The position numbers and the translations under genes were made by a program. This document shows, one piece after another, positions 1 through 9,526 of a stretch of DNA of 33,667 nucleotides (the stretch's first letter is position 1; each line of letters starts with the position of its first letter). The notes under the pieces are model-generated. The model was not told the origin of the DNA. It worked only from the letters and a program-made list of their open reading frames with translations, and made no database searches. Source of the stretch: Obelidium mucronatum (lineage: Eukaryota > Chytridiomycota > Chytridiomycetes > Chytridiales > Chytriomycetaceae); assembly GCA_025765595.1 (NCBI GenBank), contig JAIVFH010000280.1, positions 1 through 33,667 of the forward strand, written 5' to 3'.

Positions 1-585
1 AGCAGGGCAACATGATCTCTGTTAAGATGCAATGTATTAGACACAAACCAAGGCGACCACAGGAGTACAAACTCTTTTGCAAAGATTTGATGTTTTTCGC
101 GCAAGTATCGTGTCATCTCACGATAGCCAACTCTACTGTTAATTCCTTCGATCTCTCTGGCAATTGCTTCAATGATTCTCTGCTCCTGCTGATCCTCCCC
201 TATCTCAATGTATTGCGCAGTCCTGCGCTTCAAATTCCAAGTGGCTAAACGTCGTTTCAAGGTTCGTTCCCTATTCAATGTTTAGTTGAACATATGGCAG
301 AATCTGTCACAGCACCCACGAAATTTTAACACCATGAAGGTCCTCCAAAAGATCTGTGATGGCCTTATTGGACTATCCTTTCCAGAAATAGTTTTCGATG
401 AGGGGTTTCAGAAACTCATCTTGTGGTAGCTGGGGATATTGGTTGCCATAGAATATCCCCTTGGCTGGAAGAGCTGTTTCTTCTTCTTCATCGTTGAAGA
501 CTGCTGCAAAAGCATCATCCGCGTCAAGGAGGGGGTTGGTGTGTGCTTGTGTGGCAAGGGGCACTTTGGCTACTGTATTTGGCAT
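1..585 (-). pseudogene. Integrase-type transposase, 5' part, with in-frame stop; truncated by window edge
   Basis: Reads on the minus strand from a Met codon at 585. Exon 1 (585-320) ends with a segment of the type LIENYFWKG-stop-SNKAITDLLEDL. A 49-bp intron (271-319, donor GTGGGT, branch CTAAAC, acceptor TAG) joins it in phase to ERTLKRRLATWNLKRR and then GYREMTRYLREKHQIFAKEF. This order (IxxYFxxGxSNKxI, RTLKRRL, then GYRxMxxxLRxKHxI) is the N-terminal helix-turn-helix region that precedes the DDE catalytic core in a eukaryotic transposon-derived integrase family. The core itself would lie beyond base 1. A single TAG (373-375) sits in the middle of the conserved motif, so the copy is broken or misread at one base. 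A further intron near 15-65 is possible but its borders cannot be fixed. The start overlaps the 3' end of the neighbouring oxygenase-like gene in another frame. Family assignment is from motif recall; no catalytic residue is visible. Confidence 0.6.
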
Positions 586-1739
586 TTCTGACTGATTTTA
601 TTTCATGAACTATACGATTGTGAACAAGCAGGCCCTTCCAAACCACAGACGCCACACCACCATTCTTCACAACAGTGGCGAACCGAGCGAATTTCTGGGG
701 ATTTTCTTTAACAAAAGCATTGCATGAGCGTAGACTCTCTGTTAGAATTATTGATGTTCTTGCAGCCCAACACACTTCAATTTCCTCAGGGGTCAGCAAG
801 TTGGCCACTTCTGGAGGATACAGGCGAACAACATGCTTTTTGTCTTGAAATGCAACAAATACTGCTTTGTTTGGTTTCAGATTTACCCATGTGTCAGAAT
901 CAGTAAGATACAGCATTGGCAACACCCCTCGAGGAGTTGGGGAGTCACTATAGATTGCAATCATCACTCCAACAGAAAACGGGTGATTGCTCGGATCCAA
1001 ATGACCCGAAGTGCTCCGGCCTCCTTTTGGGGCTGTCGCAAAACAGGCTGTGAATCCAGGAAAGGGGATTTCGCCATATCGAGCAAGCTCCTGTTGACGG
1101 CAAAGAAAAAAAATGAGATGAGCCCAAATCCAGCCCAAGTTCTCACCCTATGAATAAGCGCCAAACACTCAGTGGCTTCTGACCCCATTAGGACTTGTGT
1201 AATGGACTGCAGGTCTTCAACCAATGGGCGAAGACCGCGAATAGTTTCGGCCAACTCAGGCCTCACATAGTCGTCAAGGTTGAAATACTCCCCATCTGAG
1301 CATGATTGCTTGATGGAGACGTTGTGCTTGGCCATACCGGCAGTGTAGTGGGGATTGGCCTGACGGTGGACTCAGTAAACCGTCCAAACACCATATCAAG
1401 AACTTACAATGCCATCCTGCACTTTCCGCCACAAACAGATCAATTCCAGGCCGTCCTTGCGCTTTGTTCCCCTGCCAAAGGCGGAGATTGCCCTTAAATA
1501 GGGTTCGGCATCTTTGAACAGCAATTCATCCATGACAAATCTGGACGTCCGTAAGTGACACGCCATCAAAGAAGACTACAAAACATAAGGGGGCTTTACC
1601 GCGCATGCGAGACGCTCTTGCCGTCGTCATTCAAAATGACCGTTATTCGTTCGTCTGGACTTGTGGGAGGAAACCTTTTGGCGGCCTTCGACAGAATCGA
1701 CGCATGGCTCAAGGCATGGCGAGCGCAATGCTGGAGCAT
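524..1739 (-). CDS. Multi-exon protein with 2OG-Fe(II) oxygenase-like motif set
   Basis: Four exons fit in phase on the minus strand: 1739-1600, 1540-1408, 1359-1147 and 1090-524, about 350 residues. Introns are 59, 48 and 56 bp with GTAAAG, GTAAGT and GTGAGA donors. The first Met (1739) is the least certain point. Exon 4 carries GHLDPSNH (His192, Asp194), then a strand-rich stretch ending VFVAFQDKKHVV (His248) and RTSII (Arg273). The order HxD, distal His, R-x-S is that of double-stranded beta-helix dioxygenases, including the TET/JBP group that accompanies some fungal transposons. The spacing of the last Arg is longer than usual. The C-terminus may instead splice near 650-590 into the downstream integrase frame. 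It lies head-to-tail with the integrase, which suggests both belong to one mobile element. The fold assignment is inference. Confidence 0.5.
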
Positions 1740-2574
1740 CCGCCTTCGTCGTCTTTGCTTGCCTTGACACATTGTTTGGTTTAGCAAAATAAAGTCCCAA
1801 TACACACACACTTACGACTCAGCGCCACACCAGCCGGGCCTCGATGCTTGTTTTTCGATGCAGTCTAACTCGGCGGCTTCGCGGCGTCTCGCCGCTAGAC
1901 CCTCTGAGCCGACCCTGGAACATATTCAACTGTTTGTTGTTTCGATGACATTTTCTAATTTTTTTTATTGAAAAGAGACCTGGCCCTCCTCCGTTGCTGT
2001 AAGTTTCAGTCATTTTTTTGAAAAAAAGTGCAAAAAAAGCACAAAAAAATATTCATTTTTGTCCATTTTTGCTTGTTTCAAAGTGATTTATAAAGTCACC
2101 CTTATATCTTCTTTTCCTTTTTTCCAAGTTTGTGCTAAAACAGCCTTGCCGTCCCATATGGAGCCGCAACGCTGACGATCCATCTGCTCCATCCATCTTG
2201 TGACTAGCGGATCACTCTGCTCTCCCTCCCTCCCCCTCACTGTATATATACCGCACCCTATTAAGCCGGCTGGTTTCTTGACATTAGAACACTAGTGACT
2301 AAGGGAATGTCATGCGAAGAGAAAGCTTTTGTTTCTGGAGCGCCCTCGTGGCAGCTTAGGAGGCAGGAAGGGGGCATAATGTCTGCCGATGCGCCTTACT
2401 TTTAGCGTTGAATTGGCCTGAATTTGCTTCAACAACCCATCTCTTTCTCTGTTAAAATAGAACTACGATGTTGTTAAATATTGATGAATAAATGTAATAT
2501 AGCTTTTAGATTCATGTTGTGCTGCGCAATATAAAAATCATCTCCGAACTCCCTCATCCAAGCAGCCACACATC
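1740..2574. other. Intergenic region with hairpins and a TATA box
   Basis: No convincing gene is seen. A perfect 6-bp-stem, 3-nt-loop GC hairpin lies at 1881-1895. An A/T palindrome (GTGC, seven A, GCAC) lies at 2028-2042 next to another run of T and A. A TATA box lies at 2243-2250, about 325 bp upstream of the TMEM135-like start. A minus-strand frame at 1819-2013 is open but has no recognisable motif. Confidence 0.5.
2243..2250 (+). promoter_or_regulatory. TATA box, candidate core promoter
   Basis: TATATATA in an otherwise C/T-rich stretch, about 325 bp before the first ATG of the TMEM135-like gene at 2575. The pyrimidine-rich tract just upstream (2216-2240) is typical of fungal promoters. 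A long 5' leader would be needed, so the assignment is tentative. Confidence 0.3.
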
Positions 2575-4903
2575 ATGTCTTTCATTAACCTGGACTTCTG
2601 GGAAAAGTAAAAACATTTGATTCAAATCACATGTGATAGCTGAGCGCCCTTGCGTTCGTTTGTTTCCGCACAGCTTCATAGAGTCGATTGCTCAGGTCAT
2701 GTCGAGGGCGCTGACTGATGACGAGACAGGTACGGGCTTACGAGATATATTGCCTAGTCCTATTTTTGTATTCCGAATCTCATTCTCAGCGTAGAGAAGC
2801 TGCTGTCATCGTTCAAAGCCCTTCAATCCCGCCTGAAGGATCTCTCCACGTAAAAGACACGCTATTCCTCAGCAACAACCGTTACTGATACACACGTTTA
2901 CATTTAGTGAAAACTTGAAACGTCTCGAAGCAGAATCAAAAGTATCGCGGCCATTTTGCAAACACAAAGGGACATGTTCAGGAAACGCGCTACGTGGTCT
3001 CGTGAAAGCATTCCTCACGCTATACGCTGTGAAATACGGACTTTCTTTTTTCCCAGCTCTCATCACGGGTCAAATATGGAAAAAGTATTGTACACTTAAA
3101 AGTTTGAAATCCCCAACCTTGAACCCAACACCTTACGTTATTTTTTTTTAAGTCCAAAACTCCTGCTTAAAATCGGTGGGCGGGATACGTTCACATTCGC
3201 GCTATTTCTATCCACATTCATTTCAAGCTACAAAGCGACTCTGTGCCTCGCCCGAAAGGTTCGCGGTAAGGACAACGACGCCTGGAATCCATTCATTGCA
3301 GGATGCGTTGCCGGTTTGAGTCTCTATTTGGACAGCAACAAGAGCCGTCGCGTGATGGTGGCACTATACCTCAGTACAAGAACGCTTCACTTCATGTGTC
3401 GATGGGCCTGGCAGAGGCGGTTGGAAGTCTGGATGACAGGACGCAAAGTTTCGAGTGTGATGGAATTGGAGGAGGTGGAGGCTGAAGTAAACGGAGGCGG
3501 GAATTCAAGTGTTGCTGGACGACGGAAGCATCACCATCATAGGACATCATCATCATCATCATCACCGTGTCTCCGCACCACAGCATTTGCATTCTCGACA
3601 AAGGAGTTTGGGCGCGTTGGATAGACCAGAGGTAGAGGCATTATTGGCCTCTTCTGTTGCAGTCGTCAGATGACGGATCCCCGCTTTCAGTGGTGAAAAA
3701 GAATTCGCGGATTGGAGGGACCGTTGAAAAGAGATTTTCGCTGGACTCCTCCACTTCTGAAGCAACAACCAAGTCGGAAGCTTCCACTACTGTCAACAAA
3801 AGTGCCGAAGAGTTACAAATTGAGGATGAATGGGTCCGCAATCTCCGCAAAAACGTGCGGTACGCGGCTGGAACTGTTGTGATGATGCTTTCAAGCAGTC
3901 AAATTCTGATGGCATATGTTTTGGAGCCACAATCCGTTGCTGTATGTCAATCGTCGTTGTCCTGTTGATCAAAAAAGAAACTAAACCAAGCAATATAGAG
4001 CTCATACCAATCGTTCCTCTTAACACACGGTGGTATTCGCACGCACGCAGGGACAAAAGCGCGGGACTTACTTACAGCTGATGGCACATATTATCCGCAG
4101 CGGATTTCAAGGATTCTCGACCAAATACCTTCCCTACAAACGCACCATCCATCTCCGATGCCACAACTCTACCTCCCTCGTACGAATCGAATCTTCCCTC
4201 CTCTCTCGGATGCAAAGCGATTCGCTCCCTTACTTTGACTACATCAACCAGTCACCCCACGAATATGTAATGTGCTCACTTCAACACCCACAACACACAA
4301 ACTGCGAGCTCGGAGCCCTCCACTTTTTTTCTCAAGAGTTCTCACGAGCACTTCAAATGTATTTACCTCTAAACGCAATCATGACTGTCGTGTTTCGAGG
4401 AACATCGCTCCTAAAAAAACCTGGCCAGAATTTATACCAATACCTCGTTAGGCACGGCGCGGAGCACTCTTTTCTTGACTTGTTACTGCACAATGGCTTG
4501 GTACTCCATTTGCACGTTCCGTAGACTCACTCAACGGGACTCCCGATTGGATGTATTACGTCAATGGGCTTCTCTCAGGAAGCATGGTGCTCATTGAAGC
4601 GCCTGGCTCGTCGATTGGAGTTGGGTCTGTATTGTCTCCCACGCGCGTTGGAGAGTTTCTGGAATTGCGGGGTGAAATGGGGATGGTGGCGAGATATCAA
4701 GAATGGAGAAGGGCTCTACTTTTCGATCATGACGGGTGTGTTGATGATGCTTGTATCAGAAGGATCCGGGGAGTATTCATGAAGGGTAAAAAAAAAACAT
4801 TTAACTTGAATATCTTTGTTTTATCGTGTTTACTAAATTGTGTTTCTTTCGTTTTTTTCCCAGGTACCGGAAAGTGATGTTTAGATTCTTTGGTATCAAT
4901 TAA
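2575..4903 (+). pseudogene. TMEM135-like multi-pass membrane protein, frames broken in places
   Basis: Exons 1-5 fit in phase: 2575-2606, 2674-2729, 2795-2849, 2908-3084, then from 3153. They encode a soluble helical start, then KHKGTCSGNALRG, a hydrophobic segment, QIWKNPKLLLK and GCVAGLSLYLDSNKSRRV. The second half repeats the pattern: HPQHTNCELGAL, SRALQMYLPLNAI, TSLLKKPG, GLLSGSMVLIEAPG, RRLELGLYCLPRALESFWN, and a last exon (4864-4903) after a 78-bp intron. The duplicated 'SRRxxxALYxLxRAL' module with a preceding glycine-rich helix is the signature of TMEM135/peroxisomal PMP24-type proteins. Between 4440 and 4775 the frame must advance by one nucleotide four times. The middle region (3470-3660), with a CAT-repeat run, also changes frame, and the segment around 3942-4110 is uncertain. 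It is either a decaying gene or a locus with indel errors. A 3' fragment copy lies at 23218-23842. Confidence 0.65.
3527..3561 (+). repeat. CAT/ATC trinucleotide run inside the TMEM135-like gene
   Basis: A run of CAT/ATC triplets that reads as poly-His or poly-Ser in this copy. In the paralogous fragment near 23530-23558 it is shorter and reads as poly-Ile. It is a likely site of replication slippage and of length difference between the copies. Confidence 0.7.
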
Positions 4904-5204
4904 AGCTTCTGGTTGCGATCATACTTGGCTATTTACATGACATCATATCTAAATCTGAGTGCTTGGATGCAACGGCGTTTTATACTAATTCATATGGAAT
5001 ACTTAAACATTTTCACACTTCATAGCTGTAGGGTTATAGTTTATGAAAATGCAATGGAATTCAGTGATTTCAGTGACTTTAAACTAACTTAAAATTTGTG
5101 AGAGTCTACCTCAAGCAATTACTGAATAAACTGCTATGAATGATCGATACCTTGCTAAAACAACTTCAAAACAACTTGAAGACAGAAGAAAGGAATTCCC
5201 AAAT
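4904..5204. other. A/T-rich spacer, no gene seen
   Basis: Non-coding spacer between the TMEM135-like stop codon and the first nuclease-family fragment. Its last part (about 5105-5204) resembles 24490-24590, the 3' flank of the intact-looking family member, so it belongs to the same duplicated module. Confidence 0.5.
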
Positions 5205-5395
5205 GAACCCCACTCCAGTACTATGAATAAAAAAGCTCACACCCTCAGCGATATCATCTTGGGGGAGTTGTTTTCTCTTGCTGCGGGAAAAAGTGGCCCT
5301 TCAAACTTGAAGGTCAAGGGTTTTGGAGAAGGCAATGCCTTTCCCACCCATCCATATGTCTGGGCGCGAAGAGTAAGCTGGTGCTTTGCTTCATT
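5205..5395 (-). pseudogene. C-terminal fragment of the REase-like family (copy C)
   Basis: The minus strand reads QLTLRAQTYGWVGKAL, identical over 16 residues to the copy at 24583-25903. After a frame change it reads DDIAEGVSFFIH, the family C-terminus. The nuclease core and everything N-terminal to it are missing. It lies just downstream of, and convergent with, the TMEM135-like gene, the same relation seen for the other family copies. Clearly a relic. Confidence 0.6.
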
Positions 5396-5786
5396 CTTGA
5401 TAAGGAGTTCAATAACGGTGGCTTGTTCCTAGTCGTTATTTCCGGTAATTGTCTCATTGCTGTTCTAAAGTTCAATTACAGTGGCTTGATTCGAGTTTTT
5501 TTGCCTCTCAGTTACGCCAAACAGGACGTGGCTTTCTTACTTGGGAGGAGCATCGGAGGCCGGTGTGAAACTCCTTTGCAGTAATGCCACATCTGACAAA
5601 ATAGAACTGATTTTTTTAAATACAGCCAGCAAAAGACTTTCCATGAATGGAGGAAGCAAACTGTGATTTGGAGAACTTCTTTTTTTTGATATCATATAAA
5701 AAGCTAATTGTTGTTCACAGGTGCTATTTTGATTGGATTCATTTTCAAGGGGTCCTCAAATATCCATCTTCAATAATCTTTATTTT
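5396..5786. other. Spacer including the left border of a 1.3-kb tandem duplication
   Basis: No gene seen. From 5512 the sequence is nearly identical to 18275 onward. The run of A/T-rich sequence at 5580-5780 is repeated at 18345-18550 with only scattered differences. Confidence 0.6.
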
Positions 5787-5868
5787 GTGAAGGGTAAAGA
5801 TATTCAAATTTGATGTGTTTCTAAATCTAAGTGTTTTTCAAAGTAGCAGAAAAGTGATGTTTAGAATC
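5787..5868 (+). pseudogene. Degenerate relic of the last intron and exon of the TMEM135-like gene
   Basis: The order GAAGGGTAAA, an A/T-rich stretch, then AAAGTGATGTTTAGA parallels 4781-4885 of the TMEM135-like gene (end of penultimate exon, intron, start of last exon). The match is short and imperfect. It supports the idea that each duplicated module once held a TMEM135 3' end convergent with a nuclease-family gene. The same relic recurs at 18557-18637. Confidence 0.35.
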
Positions 5869-6083
5869 TGTGCATGTGTCGCGCATTTTGTTCGGATCTA
5901 ATACATGGCAAGGGTAGTTAAGAATGAGGAGTCACACACAAAGAATGCTTGTTGCATCAGCTTGGCAACCATTTCATTTACTACCAAGTTGGTTTTGGGT
6001 CTCATTTCATTGGGATCTTATTTTTTAAGAATAAGGAGCAGCTTTATTGCGTTAATCTGCGTAACTAAAACCAATAAGACTTG

Positions 6084-6357
6084 GCGTAAATCATTAACTG
6101 TCTCGTGACCTTGGGAAGCGAGGACATGGAAGCCTTGTATTCCCCAACAGACACCTGCAAGTGGTTGTTGACAACTTCAATGGATCCCTGAAAAGTTATC
6201 TCGAGCTCCTATTTTACGAAAGTGCAATGGAATTCAGAGACTTCGAGTGGGTTTTGATTGAATAACTTCAAATTGAGAGCATACCTCAGGCAAAGAAACA
6301 ACGTCGATACCGGGATTCCCTGCAAAGACCGCCAACATAATTCCTGGACCACCACTT
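6084..6357 (-). pseudogene. REase-like family copy A', 3' part, separated from its 5' part by the copia element
   Basis: The minus strand repeats the end of the middle exon, the intron (donor GTATGC, acceptor TAG) and the last-exon start of copy A, including the VGEYKASM segment. It stops at 6084, where the C-terminal 165 bp are deleted. The 5' part of the same gene copy is at 17915-18274, and the two were contiguous before the insertion. It cannot make a functional protein. Confidence 0.75.
6353..6357. repeat. Target-site duplication CACTT (left)
   Basis: CACTT directly precedes the left LTR and follows the right LTR (17915-17919). The uninterrupted paralogue near 19279 has a single CACTT at the same place, which proves the insertion and fixes both element ends. 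Confidence 0.9.
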
Positions 6358-6421
6358 CGTTAACCTTTATTATATTGTGTAGTAGTTTATAATAAAATAA
6401 GAACTTTCTCATAATCTCAAG
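6358..6421 (+). repeat. Left LTR of element 1 (64 bp)
   Basis: Begins CGTTAACC and ends CTCAAG, identical to 17851-17914. It is extremely short for an LTR, and the ends are not the usual TG...CA. The sequence just after it (6424-6434, GTTATCAGCACC) resembles a primer-binding site complementary to a tRNA 3' end. Confidence 0.85.
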
Positions 6422-6423
6422 CG

Positions 6424-6436
6424 TTATCAGCACCAA
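6424..6436 (+). other. Candidate primer-binding site of element 1
   Basis: GTTATCAGCACCA begins two bases after the left LTR, the usual place for the tRNA primer-binding site. It resembles the initiator-Met type (TGGTATCAGAGC) in its ATCAG core only, so the tRNA cannot be named. Confidence 0.35.
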
Positions 6437-6456
6437 CCAACTACTACACAACTAAA

Positions 6457-8290
6457 AATGCTCGCCACGTACGGCCAACCGAAAGAAACAGCTAAACTTA
6501 ACAAAAACAACTACTCAACTTACTTCATCAAATGGTACCAAGAAATTAAAAAGACCTTAGGCCAATATTGGTTTGCCCGCCGGTTCTGCTATCTACGAGA
6601 ACACTCCAAATAACCCAGACTCGTCCCCGTTGAATGACCTGACCGAATTCTTAATTGTCGACGCGACTCACGTTTCTCTTGCTAAAGTCTACGGTACCGA
6701 ACTTGTCACTGGTGTCCGAACTGTCAAAGTCCCTACGTTTGAACAAGAAATGAAATTCAACAGTATCGTCTCCAACTACAGAGCTGCTAAAAACAGAGTC
6801 ATGGGAGTAATCCAAGACTTCACTGACAAAACCTTGTTCACTGTCTTCCTCTCGGCAGCCGGCATCAACCGAAACATCTTCAAGGGTATCCAGGCCCTCC
6901 AAAAACACTGCCTGGTCTCCCACAAATCAAATATTAAAGCTGCAAAAAACACCCTCCAATCCCTTAGACTCAAACACAACAAACACCCTCTTAGCTTACT
7001 CCAAGACATCCAAACCCAAGTTCTTATCCTTGCCGAGTTGGGTTACCCTGACGTCACCAATCCGGATCTCTGTGCCGAGTTCGAAGCTAATAATATCGAA
7101 TGCTTCTTCACAGGACTCACAGACAACGATCTTGCACGCTCTATGTCGGCCTTGATTTCAGCAAAAGCCAAGAAAGACCCTCTTAGCTTCATGGAAGTTA
7201 TGCAAATTGTTGCCGACGGCGAAATGAGCTCTCGCGGTCGTACTGCTCACAAGGAAATGTTCGGTACTGGTCCTGCTCGCGCCTTTGTTGCCAAAGAAAA
7301 CAATGAAGAACCAACTATTGCCAGTCTCCAACTACAAATCGCATCTCTGTCGAAGGCCCTTGCAGCTCGCTCTGGTCCCTCTGGCACAGCCTGGCCAAAA
7401 CCCAACTTTGATCCACTCAGATTGTTTGTTACCAGCTTCGCGGACGGCACTACTGCAGCAGCTATCCAAGCTCACTTCAAAGATGCAAGACATGTCCATT
7501 TCGCCAAGACAAAGGAAGGAAAGCCAATTGCTTTCATTGGGTTTGAATCTCTGGAAGCAACAACGGCTGGTTTGGAAGTGAAGGCGGTATTGGGGTCTAG
7601 TTTGATTATTCGTCGTGCTTACATTAAAGCTACTCGATACTACTCCTTCCTTGTCGAAAATAACCCTACTCACCGAACTCAAACAGCTTTCCTTGACTCA
7701 GGATCAGAAAAACACTTGACACACAACGCAAAGTTACTAGCCAACAAATCCTCATGCTTGCCCTCAAAAATTCAAGGAATTGCTCCCGACTCTGTACTTA
7801 CTGGCAGTGGTATTCAAGGAAACCTAAATGTAAAAAACTCGAACTTGATACTTAAGGAAGTCGAACATATTCCTAATTCTACGGAAAATCTTGTATCAAT
7901 CTGGAAACTATTGGTCAAAAAGTTTAATGTATACTTTGACCATGAATCAACGACTGCATATATTGGAAAGATGGTCAATGGGAAATTGGAAGTCGCCGCA
8001 AAAGCAAAAGGTGTCGATGGACTTTTTCAAATGATTCTCGATTCACCTGAAGCAAATGCTCAATTGGATAATGACCCCAAAATTAAGGCTCTCCTGGGAA
8101 CCTCGTTTCCGAAAACCACACTCCGAACTTGGCACAAACGATTCATGCATGCAGGAATCGACCAAATTCTGAAAACAATCCCTGCTGTCAACGGTCTTAC
8201 GCTTACAGGAAACAAGGACAAAGAATTCTTCTGCGAAACATGCGTAATAGCAAAAATGCCACGCCTACCATATAACAATCGGGTTGGGTG
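6457..8290 (+). CDS. Element 1 Gag, RRM-like domain, protease and GAG-pre-integrase
   Basis: ATG at 6457 opens a Gag that shifts frame once at about 6572 (an extra 4 bases, CGCC) into the long frame ending near 8285. A helical Gag (about 6600-7330) is followed, where a CCHC zinc knuckle would be expected, by an RRM-like domain at 7416-7623. It has RNP2-like LFVTSF, a helix IQAHFKDA, RNP1-like KPIAFIGF and a final strand LGSSLIIRRAY. The protease active site is DSG (7695-7703). Next come WHKRFMHAGI and CETCVIAKMPR, the HHCC finger of the GAG-pre-integrase domain. The frame is lost just before the integrase. The packaging role of the RRM is inference. Confidence 0.75.
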
Positions 8291-9526
8291 GAGAGCCGTA
8301 TGCTCGACACTATCATCATTGATGTCTTCTTTCCGGAAAAAAGTAATCCATCTCTTGATGGACACACGTGCATGTTGGGCATAATGGTCCCATCTATCAA
8401 CTTCAAACTATGCTACGGTTTATTTCAACACCGAGCAACCGATGTTACCGCAACTCTGAAATATGCCATTAAGTACCTGGAATCACATTCTACGGAAAAA
8501 GTACTCAACATCAGAATGGATCCATCCGGGGAAGCAGAAAGTAATCTTTTGCGATCAGCCTGCAACGAACAATCAAAAACGCTACAAATCACGATGACAG
8601 ACGCGCATAACCAGGATGGACACTTAAACGGATACTTTAAGGTCACGATGGAAAGAGTTAGAGCTAACATTATCCAAACAGGTGTTCCGATGAACTTCTG
8701 GCTCAACAACGCTCTTTACCATGCACATGTGGACAACCGCACCATCCACGGGAAAGAAACAAAAACACCGTTCGAACTACTCACAGGATTTAAACCGCTT
8801 GTAAAACATTGGAGGACTCTAAATTGTATCGCGTACCCACGAATACTGCCAAAACATGTCAAAATTACGGACAAAAACCTGGACAAACCTGGAGTATACT
8901 GGAAAACGAGCCCAAGAGCTATACGCACACACTTCATTGGTTACGGAAATTACGACGGACATCCAGTGCAACGAATGGGTTGGAAATTCATCCGGGATGT
9001 TACTGACCCAAATTCTATCATTTATTCTAGAGACGCATATTTTGTCGAAACGGCGTTCAATCACCAACAAATACAAGGAAAACAAATGGAAACGGTTCCG
9101 GTAATCCGATGGTCCAAACACTACACAGACCATTCCGAAGACGACCTCATTGCAATTCCCATGGAATGCACAGTCGAAGAACTCGAAATTGCCAATAGCA
9201 ACCCAGAAGAACTAATACCAAGACCAGTCCCCATTCAAACCACACAACCGGCAAGCCCATCAAACAACTCCGAATACTTCACGCCGGAAGGCTCTACTAC
9301 CTCTTCTACAAATAATACACGCCCCACAACACCCTTACTACCCGAAATAACTCCTACCCCTGAGCCACGACGTTCGGGCAGAAACACTGTCCAAACACAA
9401 CTGTATGACGCAGCTACAGGAAAAAATTTTACAGCCTTGGTTTCACGGAAGGCCAATATCTCTGTTCGCGATGCCCTCCAAGTTAAGGAATGGAAAGACG
9501 CTTTTGCTAAACACCACAAAAATTAG
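8288..9526 (+). CDS. Element 1 integrase core and linker
   Basis: The integrase core starts RMLDTIIIDVFFPEKS (first Asp), continues with IRMDPSGEAES (second Asp, in place of the usual SDNGGE) and ends QDGHLNGYFKVTMERVRA. In that last motif the catalytic Glu of 'GxxER' is replaced by Asn. Then follow TPFELLTGFKP and HFIGYG, standard copia C-terminal integrase motifs, and a Pro/Thr/Ser-rich linker (about 9190-9380). A stop at 9524-9526 is bypassed by a frame change that leads into RT. DNA strand-transfer activity is doubtful without the Glu. Confidence 0.75.
   Translation: MESRMLDTIIIDVFFPEKSNPSLDGHTCMLGIMVPSINFKLCYGLFQHRATDVTATLKYAIKYLESHSTEKVLNIRMDPSGEAESNLLRSACNEQSKTLQITMTDAHNQDGHLNGYFKVTMERVRANIIQTGVPMNFWLNNALYHAHVDNRTIHGKETKTPFELLTGFKPLVKHWRTLNCIAYPRILPKHVKITDKNLDKPGVYWKTSPRAIRTHFIGYGNYDGHPVQRMGWKFIRDVTDPNSIIYSRDAYFVETAFNHQQIQGKQMETVPVIRWSKHYTDHSEDDLIAIPMECTVEELEIANSNPEELIPRPVPIQTTQPASPSNNSEYFTPEGSTTSSTNNTRPTTPLLPEITPTPEPRRSGRNTVQTQLYDAATGKNFTALVSRKANISVRDALQVKEWKDAFAKHHKN

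Noticed and set aside
12..248. Plus-strand open frame of 78 codons at the left edge
   Set aside because: It is the reverse of the integrase exon, which shows family motifs on the minus strand.
2028..2042. Palindrome GTGC-A7-GCAC as a transcription terminator
   Set aside because: Intrinsic hairpin terminators are a bacterial feature; in this A/T-rich fungal spacer it is more likely chance or a poly-A tract relic.
3631..3661. A 31-bp intron in TMEM135 removing a stop
   Set aside because: Too short, and the paralogous fragment lacks the same acceptor.
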